64,000 nucleotides of DNA, taken from NCBI RefSeq assembly GCF_017565645.3, contig NZ_CP086136.1:5563501-5627500 (forward strand), in the 5' to 3' direction. This DNA is from Bradyrhizobium barranii subsp. barranii. Lineage in GTDB: Bacteria > Pseudomonadota > Alphaproteobacteria > Rhizobiales > Xanthobacteraceae. Each line of letters opens with the position of its first letter. Positions within the stretch are counted from its first letter, which is position 1. Shown in pieces: positions 1 to 8,854 of the stretch. Made by a program: the position numbers and the translations under genes. Under the pieces are notes generated by a model. It did not search any database. It saw only the letters and a list, made by a program, of their open reading frames with translations, and was not told where the DNA came from.

Positions 1-5
1 ACAAG

Positions 6-1043
6 ATGACGAAGCTAGCTTTGCAAGATCATGTCGTGGATATTCTCGGGTTTATTGCAGACGACCTCGAATCTGCGCAGACTGCGCGAGAGAGGTTTGA
101 TAAATCGCGCGGCGTGGGCCCTCCAGAAAATCCGTTTTCCGAGAGCGCGGCTGAGGTTCATGCCGCTCTTCGCCTTGCCGATGGTTTTGACATCGACCAG
201 ATGGTCTCCGAATACCGGGCGCTTCGCGCAAGTGTTGTGAAGCAATGGGTGGCTCATCATCAAGGGCTGGCTGCAACCGATGTTGAAGACCTCACGCGAT
301 TCAATGAAGCGATTGATCAGGCTGTCACGGAGTCGGTAGCTCACTACACTAAGACGATTAATGACTCCCGCAATTTGTTCTTGGGCGTGCTGGGTCATGA
401 TTTGCGCAACCCCATAGGCGCGGTTTCGATGGGTGCTCAGTGGATGGAGCGATCCGGAATAACAAATCCGAAACAGGCAAAGGTGGTTTCGGAGATTAGG
501 ACGGCGGCCCGTCGGGCGACACAAATTTTAAATGACTTACTCGATCTCACGCGCTCGTCCTTCGGTACTGAAATTCCAGTTGTAAAGACCAAAATCGACA
601 TGGTGGCGCTCTGTCAGGAGATAGCGGATGAGCTGCGCGCCATCCACACGGATCGTGATTTTGAGGTCACGCACGACGGAGATCCTACGTGCTCGTGTGA
701 CGCTGCGCGCCTGGGGCAGGTGCTGTCGAACCTGATGGGCAACGCCATCCAATATGGCGACCGAGAGCAGCCTATCACTGTGAGGATCGCAGGCAACGCC
801 CCCGACACCGTCACAATAGCCGTGCACAACATGGGTTCACCAATCCCCCCGGACACACAAAAATTAGTATTTCAGTCTTGGATGCGCGGCCAGGACGTCA
901 GCGATGAGTCTGAGCACAGTACACATCTGGGCCTCGGTCTCTATATCGCGAAATTAATCGTCGAAGCCCACGGCGGCGAAATTTCTGTCGCCTCCAACGA
1001 ACAAACGGGAACGACATTTTCCCTCCGACTTCCGCGCAGTTGA
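6..1043 (+). CDS. Sensor histidine kinase with RsbRD-like N-terminus
   Basis: A 345-residue soluble kinase with no membrane segment. Residues about 5-120 are helical and resemble the RsbRD N-terminal sensor domain (GFDIDQMVSEYRALR, RFNEAIDQAV). The phosphoacceptor H-box GHDLRNP lies near residue 130. The N-box (QVLSNLMGNAIQYG) and G2 region (HLGLGLYIAKL, GTTFSLRLP) follow. The G1 box reads HNMGSPIP, with Asn in place of the usual Asp. The role is probably cytosolic signal input to an unlinked response regulator, since no regulator is adjacent. The ATG is five bases from the window edge, so the ribosome binding site is not visible and an upstream start cannot be excluded. Confidence 0.88.
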   Translation: MTKLALQDHVVDILGFIADDLESAQTARERFDKSRGVGPPENPFSESAAEVHAALRLADGFDIDQMVSEYRALRASVVKQWVAHHQGLAATDVEDLTRFNEAIDQAVTESVAHYTKTINDSRNLFLGVLGHDLRNPIGAVSMGAQWMERSGITNPKQAKVVSEIRTAARRATQILNDLLDLTRSSFGTEIPVVKTKIDMVALCQEIADELRAIHTDRDFEVTHDGDPTCSCDAARLGQVLSNLMGNAIQYGDREQPITVRIAGNAPDTVTIAVHNMGSPIPPDTQKLVFQSWMRGQDVSDESEHSTHLGLGLYIAKLIVEAHGGEISVASNEQTGTTFSLRLPRS

Positions 1044-1118
1044 ACTCGCAGGAGCAGGGCTACACACTTCAAGGCTGTCCTTGGGCGAAGAGAACGGCCC
1101 CGGCTCCGGAGGGATCAA

Positions 1119-1187
1119 GGGGTAGGCCGAGGCCGCTCCGCCGGCTGTGGTCAGCGAGCCAGCGACGATTCAAATATTCGGCCGCCC
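1119..1187. repeat. Short dispersed repeat, copy A
   Basis: About 70 bp closely match 29690-29765. On the minus strand both encode the peptide AAEYLNRRWLA followed by a Gly/Pro-rich stretch. The rest of 1044-1634 holds no convincing gene. Its ORFs on both strands look like shadows, so this is probably a gene remnant shared by the two islands. Confidence 0.5.
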
Positions 1188-1223
1188 TTGTGTTCCCTTT
1201 GAGTCCTTGTCCCGCAAGAAAAG

Positions 1224-1256
1224 GGCCCCAGCTCAAATGGGGGATGAGCCGGGGCC
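1224..1256. terminator. GC-rich hairpin, terminator-like
   Basis: GGCCCCAGCTCA pairs with TGAGCCGGGGCC around a short loop, preceded by an A-run on the plus strand. A second hairpin (CCCTCGACGAGCCTCGAGGG) follows near 1267. There is no strong T-tract on the plus strand. The A-run upstream would read as a T-tract on the minus strand. Confidence 0.35.
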
Positions 1257-1634
1257 TAGAGGTTACCCTCGACGAGCCTCGAGGGCGTCGGGAAAACTTG
1301 GCAAAAGCGACGATGTTCCTGGCTCGGCAGAACCCCCTCGGCCAACAAACGTCAACGGTGCAGGGTAGCACCAGATGCACGCCGATCGTGCGGAACGTCG
1401 CAGCACGGGCCGCAGGTGCCGGACGAGACCGGACCCTGCGGCCGAGCGCGCGCTGTGTGAAACAGGCCACAGGCAGGGGAGATTTAGGACTTGGCTGGGA
1501 ACATCTATGTTGCGCCCGGCTTGTGTTCTGCGGTGACGGTCTCGGTCCCACGAGACAGAAGCCTGTCCGGAAGCCGCAGCATCATCACGCCCCCCGGCCC
1601 GATGCTGGGGCCTCCACGGGCAGAGGATTCAAAG

Positions 1635-1709
1635 ATGGGTCCCAATGCCAATACGGTTTTGGGCGTTCTGCTGGCGGCCGCCCTCGCGTACGTCATTTTT
1701 GTGCATTAG
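1635..1709 (+). CDS. Small single-span membrane peptide
   Basis: A 24-residue ORF, MGPNANTVLGVLLAAALAYV plus a four-residue tail, is one hydrophobic segment with a short hydrophilic start. An AGAGG sequence lies eight bases upstream. Nothing is known of its function. Similar tiny membrane peptides occur at 5534, 58058 and 58260. Confidence 0.45.
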   Translation: MGPNANTVLGVLLAAALAYVIFVH

Positions 1710-1915
1710 GCGCTGGCCTGTTTCCGATCGCGGTGGCTTATGTAGGGGAGTGGCCTTTACCTTCGGTGACTGGTGCGAGGTGATCAAAATTGACCATAAG
1801 TCCGGTAGCGTACATGCCAGACTAGCCCCATCACCGCGCAGCCCTTGGCATCTATCGGTGATGAGAACGCCATCACGCGCTCCCGCCTCCTTCCCTTTGG
1901 ACAGGAGCTGGCGCC

Positions 1916-2113
1916 ATGCACCGACGCCGCATCAAGCAAACTACATCTCTTGAAGAACGCCTTGCCGAACAAGCCCAGCGGCTCCGGCAGGCAGCCAAAT
2001 CGCTTCCGCCAGGTATCGAGCGGGAGCGGGCGATCCGCAAAGCTCGGCAAGCCGAGACCGGCGCTCACATAAGCGAGTGGCTGACCTCGCCGGGTCTGGC
2101 ACCACCGAAATGA
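1916..2113 (+). CDS. Small conserved Bradyrhizobium-type protein (65 aa)
   Basis: This basic helical protein begins MHRRRIKQTTSLEERLAEQA and ends in SEWLTSPGLAPPK. I recognise it as a small protein common in Bradyrhizobium genomes, of unknown function. An AGGAG ribosome binding site lies eight bases upstream. Its stop overlaps the start of the next ORF (ATGA at 2110-2113), which indicates translational coupling with the gene split by IS66. Confidence 0.7.
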   Translation: MHRRRIKQTTSLEERLAEQAQRLRQAAKSLPPGIERERAIRKARQAETGAHISEWLTSPGLAPPK

Positions 2114-2170
2114 TCGGATACCACGCCTACCTCATAGGCTCCGATGGTCACATTCAACAGCGGATCGACC
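2110..2170 (+). pseudogene. 5' fragment of small ORF split by IS66 copy 1
   Basis: The fragment encodes MIGYHAYLIGSDGHIQQRID and then runs into the element. Joining it to 5340-5500, so that one GATCGACC target copy is kept, gives a continuous 73-residue protein that continues LLCDADEAAKEQAEQLMDGH and ends at 5500. This resembles short Bradyrhizobium proteins of unknown function (YxAYxxGxDGH start, DGHDVE motif). Confidence 0.75.
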
Positions 2171-2218
2171 GTAAACGGTACGAGAGGCCCACGGAGCCAC
2201 GGACTTGGTGCGGACGGC

Positions 2219-2869
2219 CTACGCACCGCGCTTGAAGCGTATAGGCATCCAGAACTGCCGGAGGGCCTCGACGGTTGCTGGAATGTTGCGCCAGGCGTTT
2301 TGGATGATGGGCTGCGTTCCCAGCGTGCGCCGGGCCGGGGGTAGCAAGGGTCGACCGGCGTCGTCGATGCAATGGACCAAGATCGGCCGCAGCATAAGGT
2401 GTTCGGTTCCATTCGGGGGGAGAAGCCGCGACCAGACGAGAAGCCGAAGCTTCATGACGGCGTAGAAGCCCATGCACCAGGGCTGCGGGTCGACTTCGCC
2501 GTCCGGTGATCGCACGAACAGCGGCTCGAAGCTCTCCGGTCTCGTCGACAGCGTCTCGCTGATAGCGTTGTGGCGCATCAGCGTGGCGGCGATTGCCGAG
2601 AACTCCTCGGTGTCGTGATTGAAGGCGTCGGGATCTACGCCGAGGAGCGGGCACACCCATTCCTCGGACGCCATCGAGACCGGCCCGGCGACGACCGCGG
2701 CCACCGCGCCATCGAGCATGGAGAGCGACGTCGCCCGCGGATGCCGAAGCGTCGGCGACCTGGCGCGCTTGCTGATCCATTGCCCGAGCCGTTCGAACGA
2801 CATGGCATAGTCCGCCATCGTCGTCTTGCGTGCTTTTCGCGTTCCCCGCCCTTGCTTCGGCTTCGTCAT
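2219..2869 (-). CDS. UPF0149-type passenger protein of IS66 copy 1
   Basis: A 216-residue protein with a basic N-terminus (KPKQGRGTRKARKT), encoded last in the IS operon with its ATG overlapping the tnpC stop. The central GVDPDAFNHDTEEFSAIAA and PWCMGFYAVMKL segments resemble the UPF0149/YecA family, which often travels with IS66 elements. I do not know its role in transposition. No catalytic motif is visible. Confidence 0.75.
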   Translation of the reverse strand: MTKPKQGRGTRKARKTTMADYAMSFERLGQWISKRARSPTLRHPRATSLSMLDGAVAAVVAGPVSMASEEWVCPLLGVDPDAFNHDTEEFSAIAATLMRHNAISETLSTRPESFEPLFVRSPDGEVDPQPWCMGFYAVMKLRLLVWSRLLPPNGTEHLMLRPILVHCIDDAGRPLLPPARRTLGTQPIIQNAWRNIPATVEALRQFWMPIRFKRGA

Positions 2870-4416
2870 GCCACGGCCCGCTTTTCGGCTTCGCGTGCGG
2901 CCTTCCAGTTCCAGGCCAGAAGTTCGTGAAGCTGGTTGGTCTTCGTGGCGCCGCTCACCATGCGATCGAGAACGTCGACGAGATACGCCTCGGGGTCGAG
3001 GCCATTCAATTTCGCTGTGTTAAGAAGCGAAGCGAGTATCGCCCAGGTCTCGCCCCCGCCTTCGTCACCACTGAACAACGAGTTCTTTTTTCCGATCGCA
3101 ATTGGCCTGATCGATCGTTCGACCGTGTTGGTGTCCGGCTCGAGCCGCCCGTCATCCAGGAACGTCGTCAGGCCCTGCCAGCGTTCGAGCATGTAGTCGA
3201 TCGCCTTGATGAGCGTCGAGCGGCGGGAGATCCCGTCCTTCACCGCGATCAGACGGGCCCTCAACGCCTCCATCAGCGGCTTCGTCTCGGCCTGTCGCGT
3301 CGCGCGGCGTTCCCCAGCATCGAGACCGCGGATCCTCTCCTCGATCGCGTAGACGGCCGCAATGCGCTCGATGACCTCCGCGGCGAAGGGTGAGTTCGTC
3401 GTCTTGTGCACCCTCACGAAGTTGCGGCGCGCGTGAACGAGACAATACGCCAGCTGGATCTGGCCCGACATCATCGCATCGCCCGCCAGCGAGGCGTAGG
3501 CGGCATAGCCGTCGACTTGCAGCACGCCTTCGAAGCCGGCTAACTGCGCCACGATCTCCTTTTTGCCGCGACCACCTGCGAACACGTAGGCGACCGCCGG
3601 CGGCGCCGGCCCCTTCCACGCCCGATCGTCCGTCGCGTGCGCCCAGAACTGGCAGATCCTCGTGCGGCCGCGTCCCGGATCGAGCACTGGCATCGGCGTC
3701 TCGTCGCAGAACAGCCGCTCGAAGCCGTGCATAGTCTTCAGTTGCAGATCGTAGAGGCCCCTGACCAGCCACGCCGCGCTCCCCATCCAGCGCGCCAGCG
3801 TCTGACGGTCGACGACGACACCCTGACCCGCCAGGATCTGCGTCTGGCGATAGAGCGTCGATTGCCAGGCATATTTGGCCGCGGCGATATGCGCGATCAG
3901 CGCCGTCGTTGCCATGCCGCCCTCGACGAGCCGCGCCGGTGCCGGGGCCTGGACAATCGGGCCCTCACAGGAGCGGCAGGCGTATTTTGGACGGATCGTG
4001 CGGAGCACACGCAGCCACGCGGGAACCCGATCGAGCGCTTCGCTGCTCTCCTCGCCGATCCGATGCATCTGACCCGTGCAGCACGGGCACAGCGTGGACG
4101 CCGGCTCGATCACCCGCTCGACCCGAGGCAGATGCGCCGGCAGCGCGCCGATGTTGCGCTTCGCTTTGCGCCGCTCCGGCCGCGGCGCGTCCGGTTTGTC
4201 GTCATTGGCCGGGAGCTGTGAGCCGGCGGTCCGTTCCAGATCAAACGCGATCTGTTCGGCGCAGACGATCGCCGCGCGCTCCGATCGTGCGCCGAAGATC
4301 AGGCTCTTCAACGTGGCGATCTCTGCGCGCAGATCATCGTTCTCGCCTTCGAAAGCCAGCACCATCTCGGCAAGAGCCGCAGGGTCAGAGGGGAGATCTT
4401 CGGGGCGAAGCGCCAT
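2866..4416 (-). CDS. tnpC: IS66 transposase TnpC, copy 1
   Basis: This is the 516-residue DDE transposase. An N-terminal leucine-zipper-like helix (residues 10-45) precedes a basic Pro-rich linker. A four-cysteine zinc-binding region follows (CPCC near 103, then CRSC near 145). The catalytic core carries Asp in FCDETPMPV, Asp in LQVDGYAAY and Glu in NTVERSIRPIAIGKK, followed by the conserved C-terminal region. It is full length, with no frameshift, so the element is probably active. Confidence 0.95.
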   Translation of the reverse strand: MALRPEDLPSDPAALAEMVLAFEGENDDLRAEIATLKSLIFGARSERAAIVCAEQIAFDLERTAGSQLPANDDKPDAPRPERRKAKRNIGALPAHLPRVERVIEPASTLCPCCTGQMHRIGEESSEALDRVPAWLRVLRTIRPKYACRSCEGPIVQAPAPARLVEGGMATTALIAHIAAAKYAWQSTLYRQTQILAGQGVVVDRQTLARWMGSAAWLVRGLYDLQLKTMHGFERLFCDETPMPVLDPGRGRTRICQFWAHATDDRAWKGPAPPAVAYVFAGGRGKKEIVAQLAGFEGVLQVDGYAAYASLAGDAMMSGQIQLAYCLVHARRNFVRVHKTTNSPFAAEVIERIAAVYAIEERIRGLDAGERRATRQAETKPLMEALRARLIAVKDGISRRSTLIKAIDYMLERWQGLTTFLDDGRLEPDTNTVERSIRPIAIGKKNSLFSGDEGGGETWAILASLLNTAKLNGLDPEAYLVDVLDRMVSGATKTNQLHELLAWNWKAAREAEKRAVA

Positions 4417-4466
4417 ATCGCAGAGCTACACGAACGCACTCGCAATCGCCAGCAAAACAAGACGCT

Positions 4467-4823
4467 TCAGGCAACCTTCGTCGGCCGCTTCGTCACCTTC
4501 GGGACCACACGCGACCACTCCGCAAGACCTTCAATCAGCATCGCCAGTTGCGCCCCCGTCACCGGCATCGTACCCTCGCGAACAGGTGGCCAGGCAAAGC
4601 CCCCATTCTCCAGCCACTTCGTCGCTAGAACCATTCCCGAGCCGTCAAAAACCAGTAGCTTCAAACGATCCGATCGCTTCGATCGGAAGACATAAACGTC
4701 ACCGCTGTAGGGCTTGCCGCCTAATCCCTCCGCTACCAGCGCGACAAGGCCATGAACGCCTTTACGAAAGTCAATCGGCTGCGTCGCGACGAACACACGG
4801 ACCATTGGACCGAAAGAGATCAT
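4467..4823 (-). CDS. tnpB: IS66 accessory protein TnpB, copy 1
   Basis: At 118 residues this is a typical IS66 Orf2/TnpB with the signatures PIDFRKGVHGL and YSGDVYVFRSKRSDRLK. TnpB is required together with TnpA for transposition in this family, in an undefined role. Its ATG overlaps the tnpA stop (4820-4823), which suggests coupling. Confidence 0.93.
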   Translation of the reverse strand: MISFGPMVRVFVATQPIDFRKGVHGLVALVAEGLGGKPYSGDVYVFRSKRSDRLKLLVFDGSGMVLATKWLENGGFAWPPVREGTMPVTGAQLAMLIEGLAEWSRVVPKVTKRPTKVA

Positions 4824-5242
4824 CGCGTCGATCTCACCGCCGCCAGCACGCGCTCCAGCGTCGCGGCGTCGACGCCGACGGGCACGCGCACCGTCGCGCC
4901 CGCGATCATCACCTCGATCCGCTCGGCCGGATCCGTCAGAACATGCGCCTTATCGATCGCGTTCGGCTGCGCCTCGACGGCGGCCTCGAGCCTGACTTGC
5001 ACGAACTGCGGCGCTTCGCTCGACGCGAGCCGCGCCTGGCGCCGCCACACACTGAGCAGTCCCCGGTTCACCCCGTTGCGTCGAGCCACCTCGGAAATGC
5101 TCGTCTCCGGATCGGCACTCTCGGCCACGATCCGCGCCTTCTCCGCATCGCTCCAACTGCGCCGTCGCCTCTCCCCTGTGATCACCTCGATCCGCTGATA
5201 GGAGGCGGCATCATGCCCGTCTTGATGTCTGTCTTGATGCAT
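4820..5242 (-). CDS. tnpA: IS66 accessory protein TnpA, copy 1
   Basis: A 140-residue Orf1 with an N-terminal helix-turn-helix (RRRSWSDAEKARIVAES, then SISEVARRNGVNRGLLSVWR). It is related to IS3 OrfA-type DNA-binding proteins. It is the first gene of the element and probably binds the terminal repeats. Confidence 0.92.
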   Translation of the reverse strand: MHQDRHQDGHDAASYQRIEVITGERRRRSWSDAEKARIVAESADPETSISEVARRNGVNRGLLSVWRRQARLASSEAPQFVQVRLEAAVEAQPNAIDKAHVLTDPAERIEVMIAGATVRVPVGVDAATLERVLAAVRSTR

Positions 5243-5339
5243 GGAACGAGCGTCCCTCGCGTTGTCAAATCCACGCGCGAGTCTCGCTCATCCCGTCCAC
5301 CTAAACGAGGTGGGGTCGTCGTACCGCTATCGATCGACC

Positions 5340-5500
5340 TCCTATGCGATGCCGACGAGGCCGCAAAGGAACAGGCCGAACAGCTTATGGATGGTCATGA
5401 CGTAGAGCTGTGGCAACTCAACCGCAGGATTTTGCGAGTTCAAAGCCAAAGAGTGAGGCCACCTCAGTTGGCGTTCGTTGTCGCCGGCCGACCGCCATGA
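5340..5500 (+). pseudogene. 3' fragment of small ORF split by IS66 copy 1
   Basis: This is the continuation of the ORF starting at 2110. The 61 and 161 coding bases add up to 74 codons including the stop, with no frame loss. The fragment encodes DADEAAKEQAEQLMDGHDVE, then a Trp-Gln-Leu helix and a C-terminal VVAGRPP. Confidence 0.75.
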
Positions 5501-5533
5501 GAGACTGACGGCCGCGTCTCGGAGGGAATACCG

Positions 5534-5614
5534 ATGCGCCTGGCATTGCCTTATCTGGGAATTGGTTTCTGCGCGCTTCTCTCGGGCTGGTTGTTCTTTG
5601 CCCTGATCTATTGA
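5534..5614 (+). CDS. Small membrane peptide (26 aa)
   Basis: MRLALPYLGIGFCALLSGWL plus six residues form one hydrophobic helix. A strong GGAGGG site sits seven bases before the ATG, and the ORF follows the split small gene by 33 bases. The function is unknown. Confidence 0.5.
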   Translation: MRLALPYLGIGFCALLSGWLFFALIY

Positions 5615-5870
5615 GTGAGTAAGCCATCGCCCGAGCTGAGCAAGCGTACATATGTCCCACTCTCGTGGAGCTGGAGCCAGCCGCGCTCGATCGCGTGTTT
5701 GAGCCCGGCGCCAAACTCGCTGCGACTGCCCTTCAGCTTGAACAAGAAGGGCGCGTCCTCTCGATATAGATGCGACCGTCCTGCACGGCCGCGACGTCGG
5801 CTGCGAGCTTGACGAGCTTGCGCGCGGCTGCCTCCGGATTTGCGTATGGTCGTTCCTCGGCGTGCTTCAT
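5608..5870 (-). pseudogene. Frameshifted small Bradyrhizobium-type protein
   Basis: From 5870 the frame reads MKHAEERPYANPEAAARKLV and on to QDGRIYIERTR, then hits a stop. A second frame resumes as APFLFKLKGSRSEFGAGLKH and IERGWLQLHESGTYVRL to a stop at 5608. I recognise these as two halves of one common small protein (about 87 residues) with a frameshift near 5755. Its 3' end overlaps the convergent peptide at 5534 by seven bases. Confidence 0.6.
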
Positions 5871-6039
5871 CGGCGTGTCCCGTTGGTCGCCTTCGCGGCG
5901 GTGATGCGCGCGGTGCGGGTAGCTCGCCGCCGGTTTCCAGCTGTCGAATGTGGTCCCGGATCCTTAAGACCTCGTTGTAGAGATCGTCGACAAGGGGCCG
6001 CCCGCGAGAACCGGCGGGCCTTTCGCTCGGTAGCCGGAG

Positions 6040-7269
6040 TTATCCCACCCTGCGGTCTTGCAGCTGAAACACATTGCTGCCGGTGAGGAATGCGGCCCAA
6101 TCCTTCATTAGAGCCCGTCGCTTTTCCAACTTTTGGCCTCGCTGATAGGCTGCGGTGGTCTCGCTCTTGTATTTGTGGGCCAGCGCGGCTTCGCGTACGC
6201 CGTCCGGATAATCGGTGCATTCCTCCGCCCAAGTCGCGAAGGTTGATCGGAAACCATGGACGGTGACGTGTCCGTAGCCGAGACGATCAAGCACTGCGAG
6301 CATTGCGTTTTCTGAGAATGCTCCGCCATCAGGTCCGGCGAAGATTAGTTCGCCTTCGCGTCCATCGCGCAACTCGTCGAGCACCGCCAAGGCGGGGGCA
6401 GACAATGGAACGTAATGGTCCTGGTCCATCTTCATTCGGTCGCCCGGAATTTTCCAAGTCGAATTTGGCCGATCGATCTCGGACCACCGCCCCTCGACCG
6501 CCTCGTTGGTGCGGCAAGCCGTAAAAATTAGAAAGCGCAACATGGCAGCAGCTCTGCCTGGCGCGCTAGCTAGAAGCCTCAAAAATGCTGGTGCTTCGGC
6601 ATAGGCCAAAGCGGGATGATGCCGAACGACTCGCTTGGAGCGTTTTGGTAATTTCTCGCGCATCTGCCGTGTCAGTTCGGCTGGGTTGCGGAATTCCGGA
6701 TCATCGATATCGACGTTCTTTGCGATGATCGTTTCAATTCGGCCACGGACGCGGTTCGCAGTCTCCCGCTTCTCTACCCAGATTGGCTCCAGCAGATCGT
6801 GGATGTGGCTTGGCTTGATCTCCGGAATCGTCAGTTTGCCGATGGTAGCATAGGCGTAGCGTTTGAGGGAGGACGGCCATTGATCGCGATGCTTCTCACT
6901 CCAGGTCGACCAGTTCGCCCGAATGTAGGCTTCCGCACATTCTTCAAAGGTTGGCAATACCATCTTGGCCACGACGGTTTTTGCCTCGTCGCGTTCTTTT
7001 CGCCGTTCTTGAACGATGTCGATACCGGCAGTGCTGCGATCACCTTTAACACGCAGTCGGGCCGCATCTCGCGCAAGCCGCGCATCCTTTAGCGATACCG
7101 CCTTCAACGAGCCAAGACCGTGCCACCGCTCTTTGCCGTCTTTCCAATATCTATACGACCAGCTTCTCGAGGTCGGTCCTGTGACGATCAAATACAGGCC
7201 GCCGCCATCGGCGTATTTGCCGGGCTTTATGAGGCGCTCTACGTCGAGTGGTCTGAGCCGTCCAGCCAT
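6040..7269 (-). CDS. P4-type tyrosine recombinase, first island integrase
   Basis: About 409 residues. The N-terminal DUF4102-like arm-binding domain (KYADGGGLYLIV) is followed by the catalytic domain with Arg in ACRTNEAVEGRW, HGFRSTFATW (His-x-x-Arg) and LAHKYKSETTAAYQRG (His and nucleophile Tyr). The chosen ATG at 7269 has GGAGGA six bases upstream. A longer frame to 7344 exists. The start lies 161 bp from the att-like repeat at 7430, nearly the same geometry as the second integrase and the tRNA, so it probably integrated an older island into the same tRNA-Ser site. Confidence 0.92.
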   Translation of the reverse strand: MAGRLRPLDVERLIKPGKYADGGGLYLIVTGPTSRSWSYRYWKDGKERWHGLGSLKAVSLKDARLARDAARLRVKGDRSTAGIDIVQERRKERDEAKTVVAKMVLPTFEECAEAYIRANWSTWSEKHRDQWPSSLKRYAYATIGKLTIPEIKPSHIHDLLEPIWVEKRETANRVRGRIETIIAKNVDIDDPEFRNPAELTRQMREKLPKRSKRVVRHHPALAYAEAPAFLRLLASAPGRAAAMLRFLIFTACRTNEAVEGRWSEIDRPNSTWKIPGDRMKMDQDHYVPLSAPALAVLDELRDGREGELIFAGPDGGAFSENAMLAVLDRLGYGHVTVHGFRSTFATWAEECTDYPDGVREAALAHKYKSETTAAYQRGQKLEKRRALMKDWAAFLTGSNVFQLQDRRVG

Positions 7270-7429
7270 TGTTCCTCCAAGGAATCGTCCTCCGAACCCA
7301 CGGTCTTCAGCTACGGTCAGTGACCCGATTAGGAAGAACACCAACGAACTGCGAAGTACAGTCGTTCGGCGTAAGTCACTGAAGTTGCTGTGGAGTTCGA
7401 ACGACCACGAACAGTGGCGAACAATATAC

Positions 7430-7443
7430 TGGCGGAAGGGGTG
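7430..7443. repeat. att-like repeat matching tRNA-Ser 3' end
   Basis: TGGCGGAAGGGGTG is identical to 46120-46133, which is the CCA end, discriminator and 3' acceptor strand of tRNA-Ser. This is the expected relic of site-specific integration at the tRNA. It bounds the 38.7-kb island on the left. Confidence 0.8.
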
Positions 7444-7570
7444 TCAACCGAAGGGCGCTGAATTCTCGAACGAATTTCGATTTTCTACGGTTCAACCCAC
7501 GTCTAGCCCCGCATCGCCTTGTCTACCGTGTTCCCGGCGGTTCAATAGTCAAGATAGAGGATCGCCGGGG

Positions 7571-7732
7571 GTGACCGATGTTCATGACGCTTATGGACGG
7601 CGTGGCTCGTGGTTGATCATAATCGGGCTGTGCGTGCTGGTTTTCATTTTCGTGAGCGCCGGGCTCGGCGCCTTGATCGGCAACATAATCGTGGCGCTCC
7701 GCCGGATGAGCGCCCGCATTGGCCGACGATAG
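7571..7732 (+). CDS. Small membrane protein (53 aa)
   Basis: GTG-initiated ORF with a hydrophilic start (MTDVHDAYGRRGS), one long hydrophobic segment of about 30 residues and a basic tail RRMSARIGRR. It lies just inside the island's left end and overlaps the next ORF by 14 bases. Its function is unknown. Confidence 0.45.
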   Translation: MTDVHDAYGRRGSWLIIIGLCVLVFIFVSAGLGALIGNIIVALRRMSARIGRR

Positions 7733-7985
7733 CCACATTGAGCCTCGTTTGCTCTCCGGGAAGGCTGCCGCCGCGTATTGTAGCGTGACCCTAAACACCT
7801 GGTCGAAATGGGTGACAGCCGGCCTAATGCCCAAACCGGTCATCGGGCGCCGTTGGGACAAGCGAGCCATTGACCAGATGCTGGACAAGTTGTCGGGGAT
7901 TGAGGCGCCTTCCGGGCCTGCCGAGGAAGAGAACCCCTTCGAAAAATGGATGCGGGAAGACGCGATGCGACGAGGAGGAACCTAA
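7719..7985 (+). CDS. Helix-turn-helix protein, excisionase/AlpA-like
   Basis: An 88-residue protein whose motif LLSGKAAAAYCSVTLNTWSK, followed by PKPVIGRRWDKRAIDQ, fits the MerR-like winged helix of excisionases and AlpA regulators. It starts at TTG, and no ATG precedes the domain. Its position beside the attachment repeat suggests a role in excision or in control of the island. Confidence 0.65.
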   Translation: MADDSHIEPRLLSGKAAAAYCSVTLNTWSKWVTAGLMPKPVIGRRWDKRAIDQMLDKLSGIEAPSGPAEEENPFEKWMREDAMRRGGT

Positions 7986-8112
7986 TTTGACGAATGGGAG
8001 CGCAAATACGAAGCGCGGAAGAAACGCTAGGATCGGTCGACCTTGCCTTGAATTCTTGACCAGGGACCATCGAGCGCCAAGAACCTTATTCCTGCCTTTT
8101 CCATGGCGGTGA

Positions 8113-8419
8113 CGATCTTAGTCAGTGACTCAGACCGCGCTGGCGCCGGAGGTGCATCATCATGAAGGCGCTTGCCAAAGTGATCGAGATGCCGGCAGAC
8201 TAGCCGCCGCGTCGGGCGGATGCGCTAACACCCGCCCCGGACGTCACGTTAGCGGCGAAGCTTCCGAAGGGTCAGGCGAAACCATCGCTTGACCCTTTCT
8301 CGTTTTCGTTGGCAGGGTTCACGTCCAACCCGGCGATTGGTAGTGCAGCGGCCGATTGAAGTCCGAAGCCGCGTCGGACGCTCTCCACAGTGCAAGCAAG
8401 AGGCGACTGACCACCGTCC
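8113..8419. other. Intergenic, no convincing gene
   Basis: A 13-codon ORF (MKALAKVIEMPAD) and long antisense frames are present, but none has recognisable protein character. It is probably decayed sequence. Confidence 0.4.
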
Positions 8420-8635
8420 GGGCGCTTTCGCCGGCGAGGCGAGCAGCCGCGCCGTGATCCGTTTACCGTTGGTTGTGCGGATTGGCATCCCGTCGCCTTC
8501 GACCAGCGTAAGCAAGTCCTCGTCGACCGCGTAGAATCCGACCTGACAGCTTCCCAGGTCACCAGGCGCGCCGGATGGATTGCGGGTCGAAACAGTGATT
8601 TCGTCGATACGACTATCGTTGCGACAGATGCAAAC
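8420..8635 (-). pseudogene. Remnant of small Bradyrhizobium-type protein
   Basis: The minus strand reads CRNDSRIDEITVSTRNPSG, then QVGFYAVDEDLLTLVEGDG and KRITARLLASP. This looks like the body of a small protein seen in Bradyrhizobium (CRND start, GFYxVDGD core). No start codon precedes it and the C-terminus runs into unrelated sequence. Confidence 0.35.
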
Positions 8636-8704
8636 CGGTGGCGCAAGGTGTTAGAAAATTATGATTGTCCCGATAAGGGATACGTTCTTCCCGGAGCACT
8701 CTAA

Positions 8705-8854
8705 CCCGTCTTATTCGCGAGAGGGCGCCTGAGAGGCTGGCGAGCGTGGTGTAAAGCGCTGATGCGGCGTAGGATTCGGTTGCGAAGCCACCCCATCACC
8801 TTCAACCGCGAACGCCACGCCCGCCATGACCGATGATACGATTTCAGACCACTA
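8705..8854 (+). mobile_element. Solo left end of an IS1380-type element
   Basis: About 150 bp match the left end of the element at 9054, from CCCGTCTTATTCG through the ATGACCGATGATACG start region, with an extra 20-bp segment near 8733. It is preceded by CTAA, the target sequence of this IS. No transposase follows, so this is a deletion remnant. Confidence 0.75.

Larger units (their letters stand above)
2171..5331 (-). mobile_element. IS66-family element, copy 1 (3161 bp)
   Basis: The ends are GTAAACGGTACGAG and, inverted, GATAGCGGTACGAC, the usual imperfect IS66-type terminal repeats. The 8-bp duplication GATCGACC lies at 2163-2170 and 5332-5339. It carries tnpA, tnpB, tnpC and a UPF0149 passenger, all on the minus strand. 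Its proteins are identical to those of the copies at 21943 and 60408. Confidence 0.95.

Noticed and set aside
2065..2412. ORFs crossing IS66 ends into flanking DNA
   Set aside because: Artefacts of the insertion; target duplications show the true boundaries.
2830..3393. Long antisense ORFs opposite IS66 tnpC (also at 22602, 62346 and others up to 654 aa)
   Set aside because: GC-rich codon bias opens frames opposite real transposase genes. They have no domains and recur only because the IS recurs.
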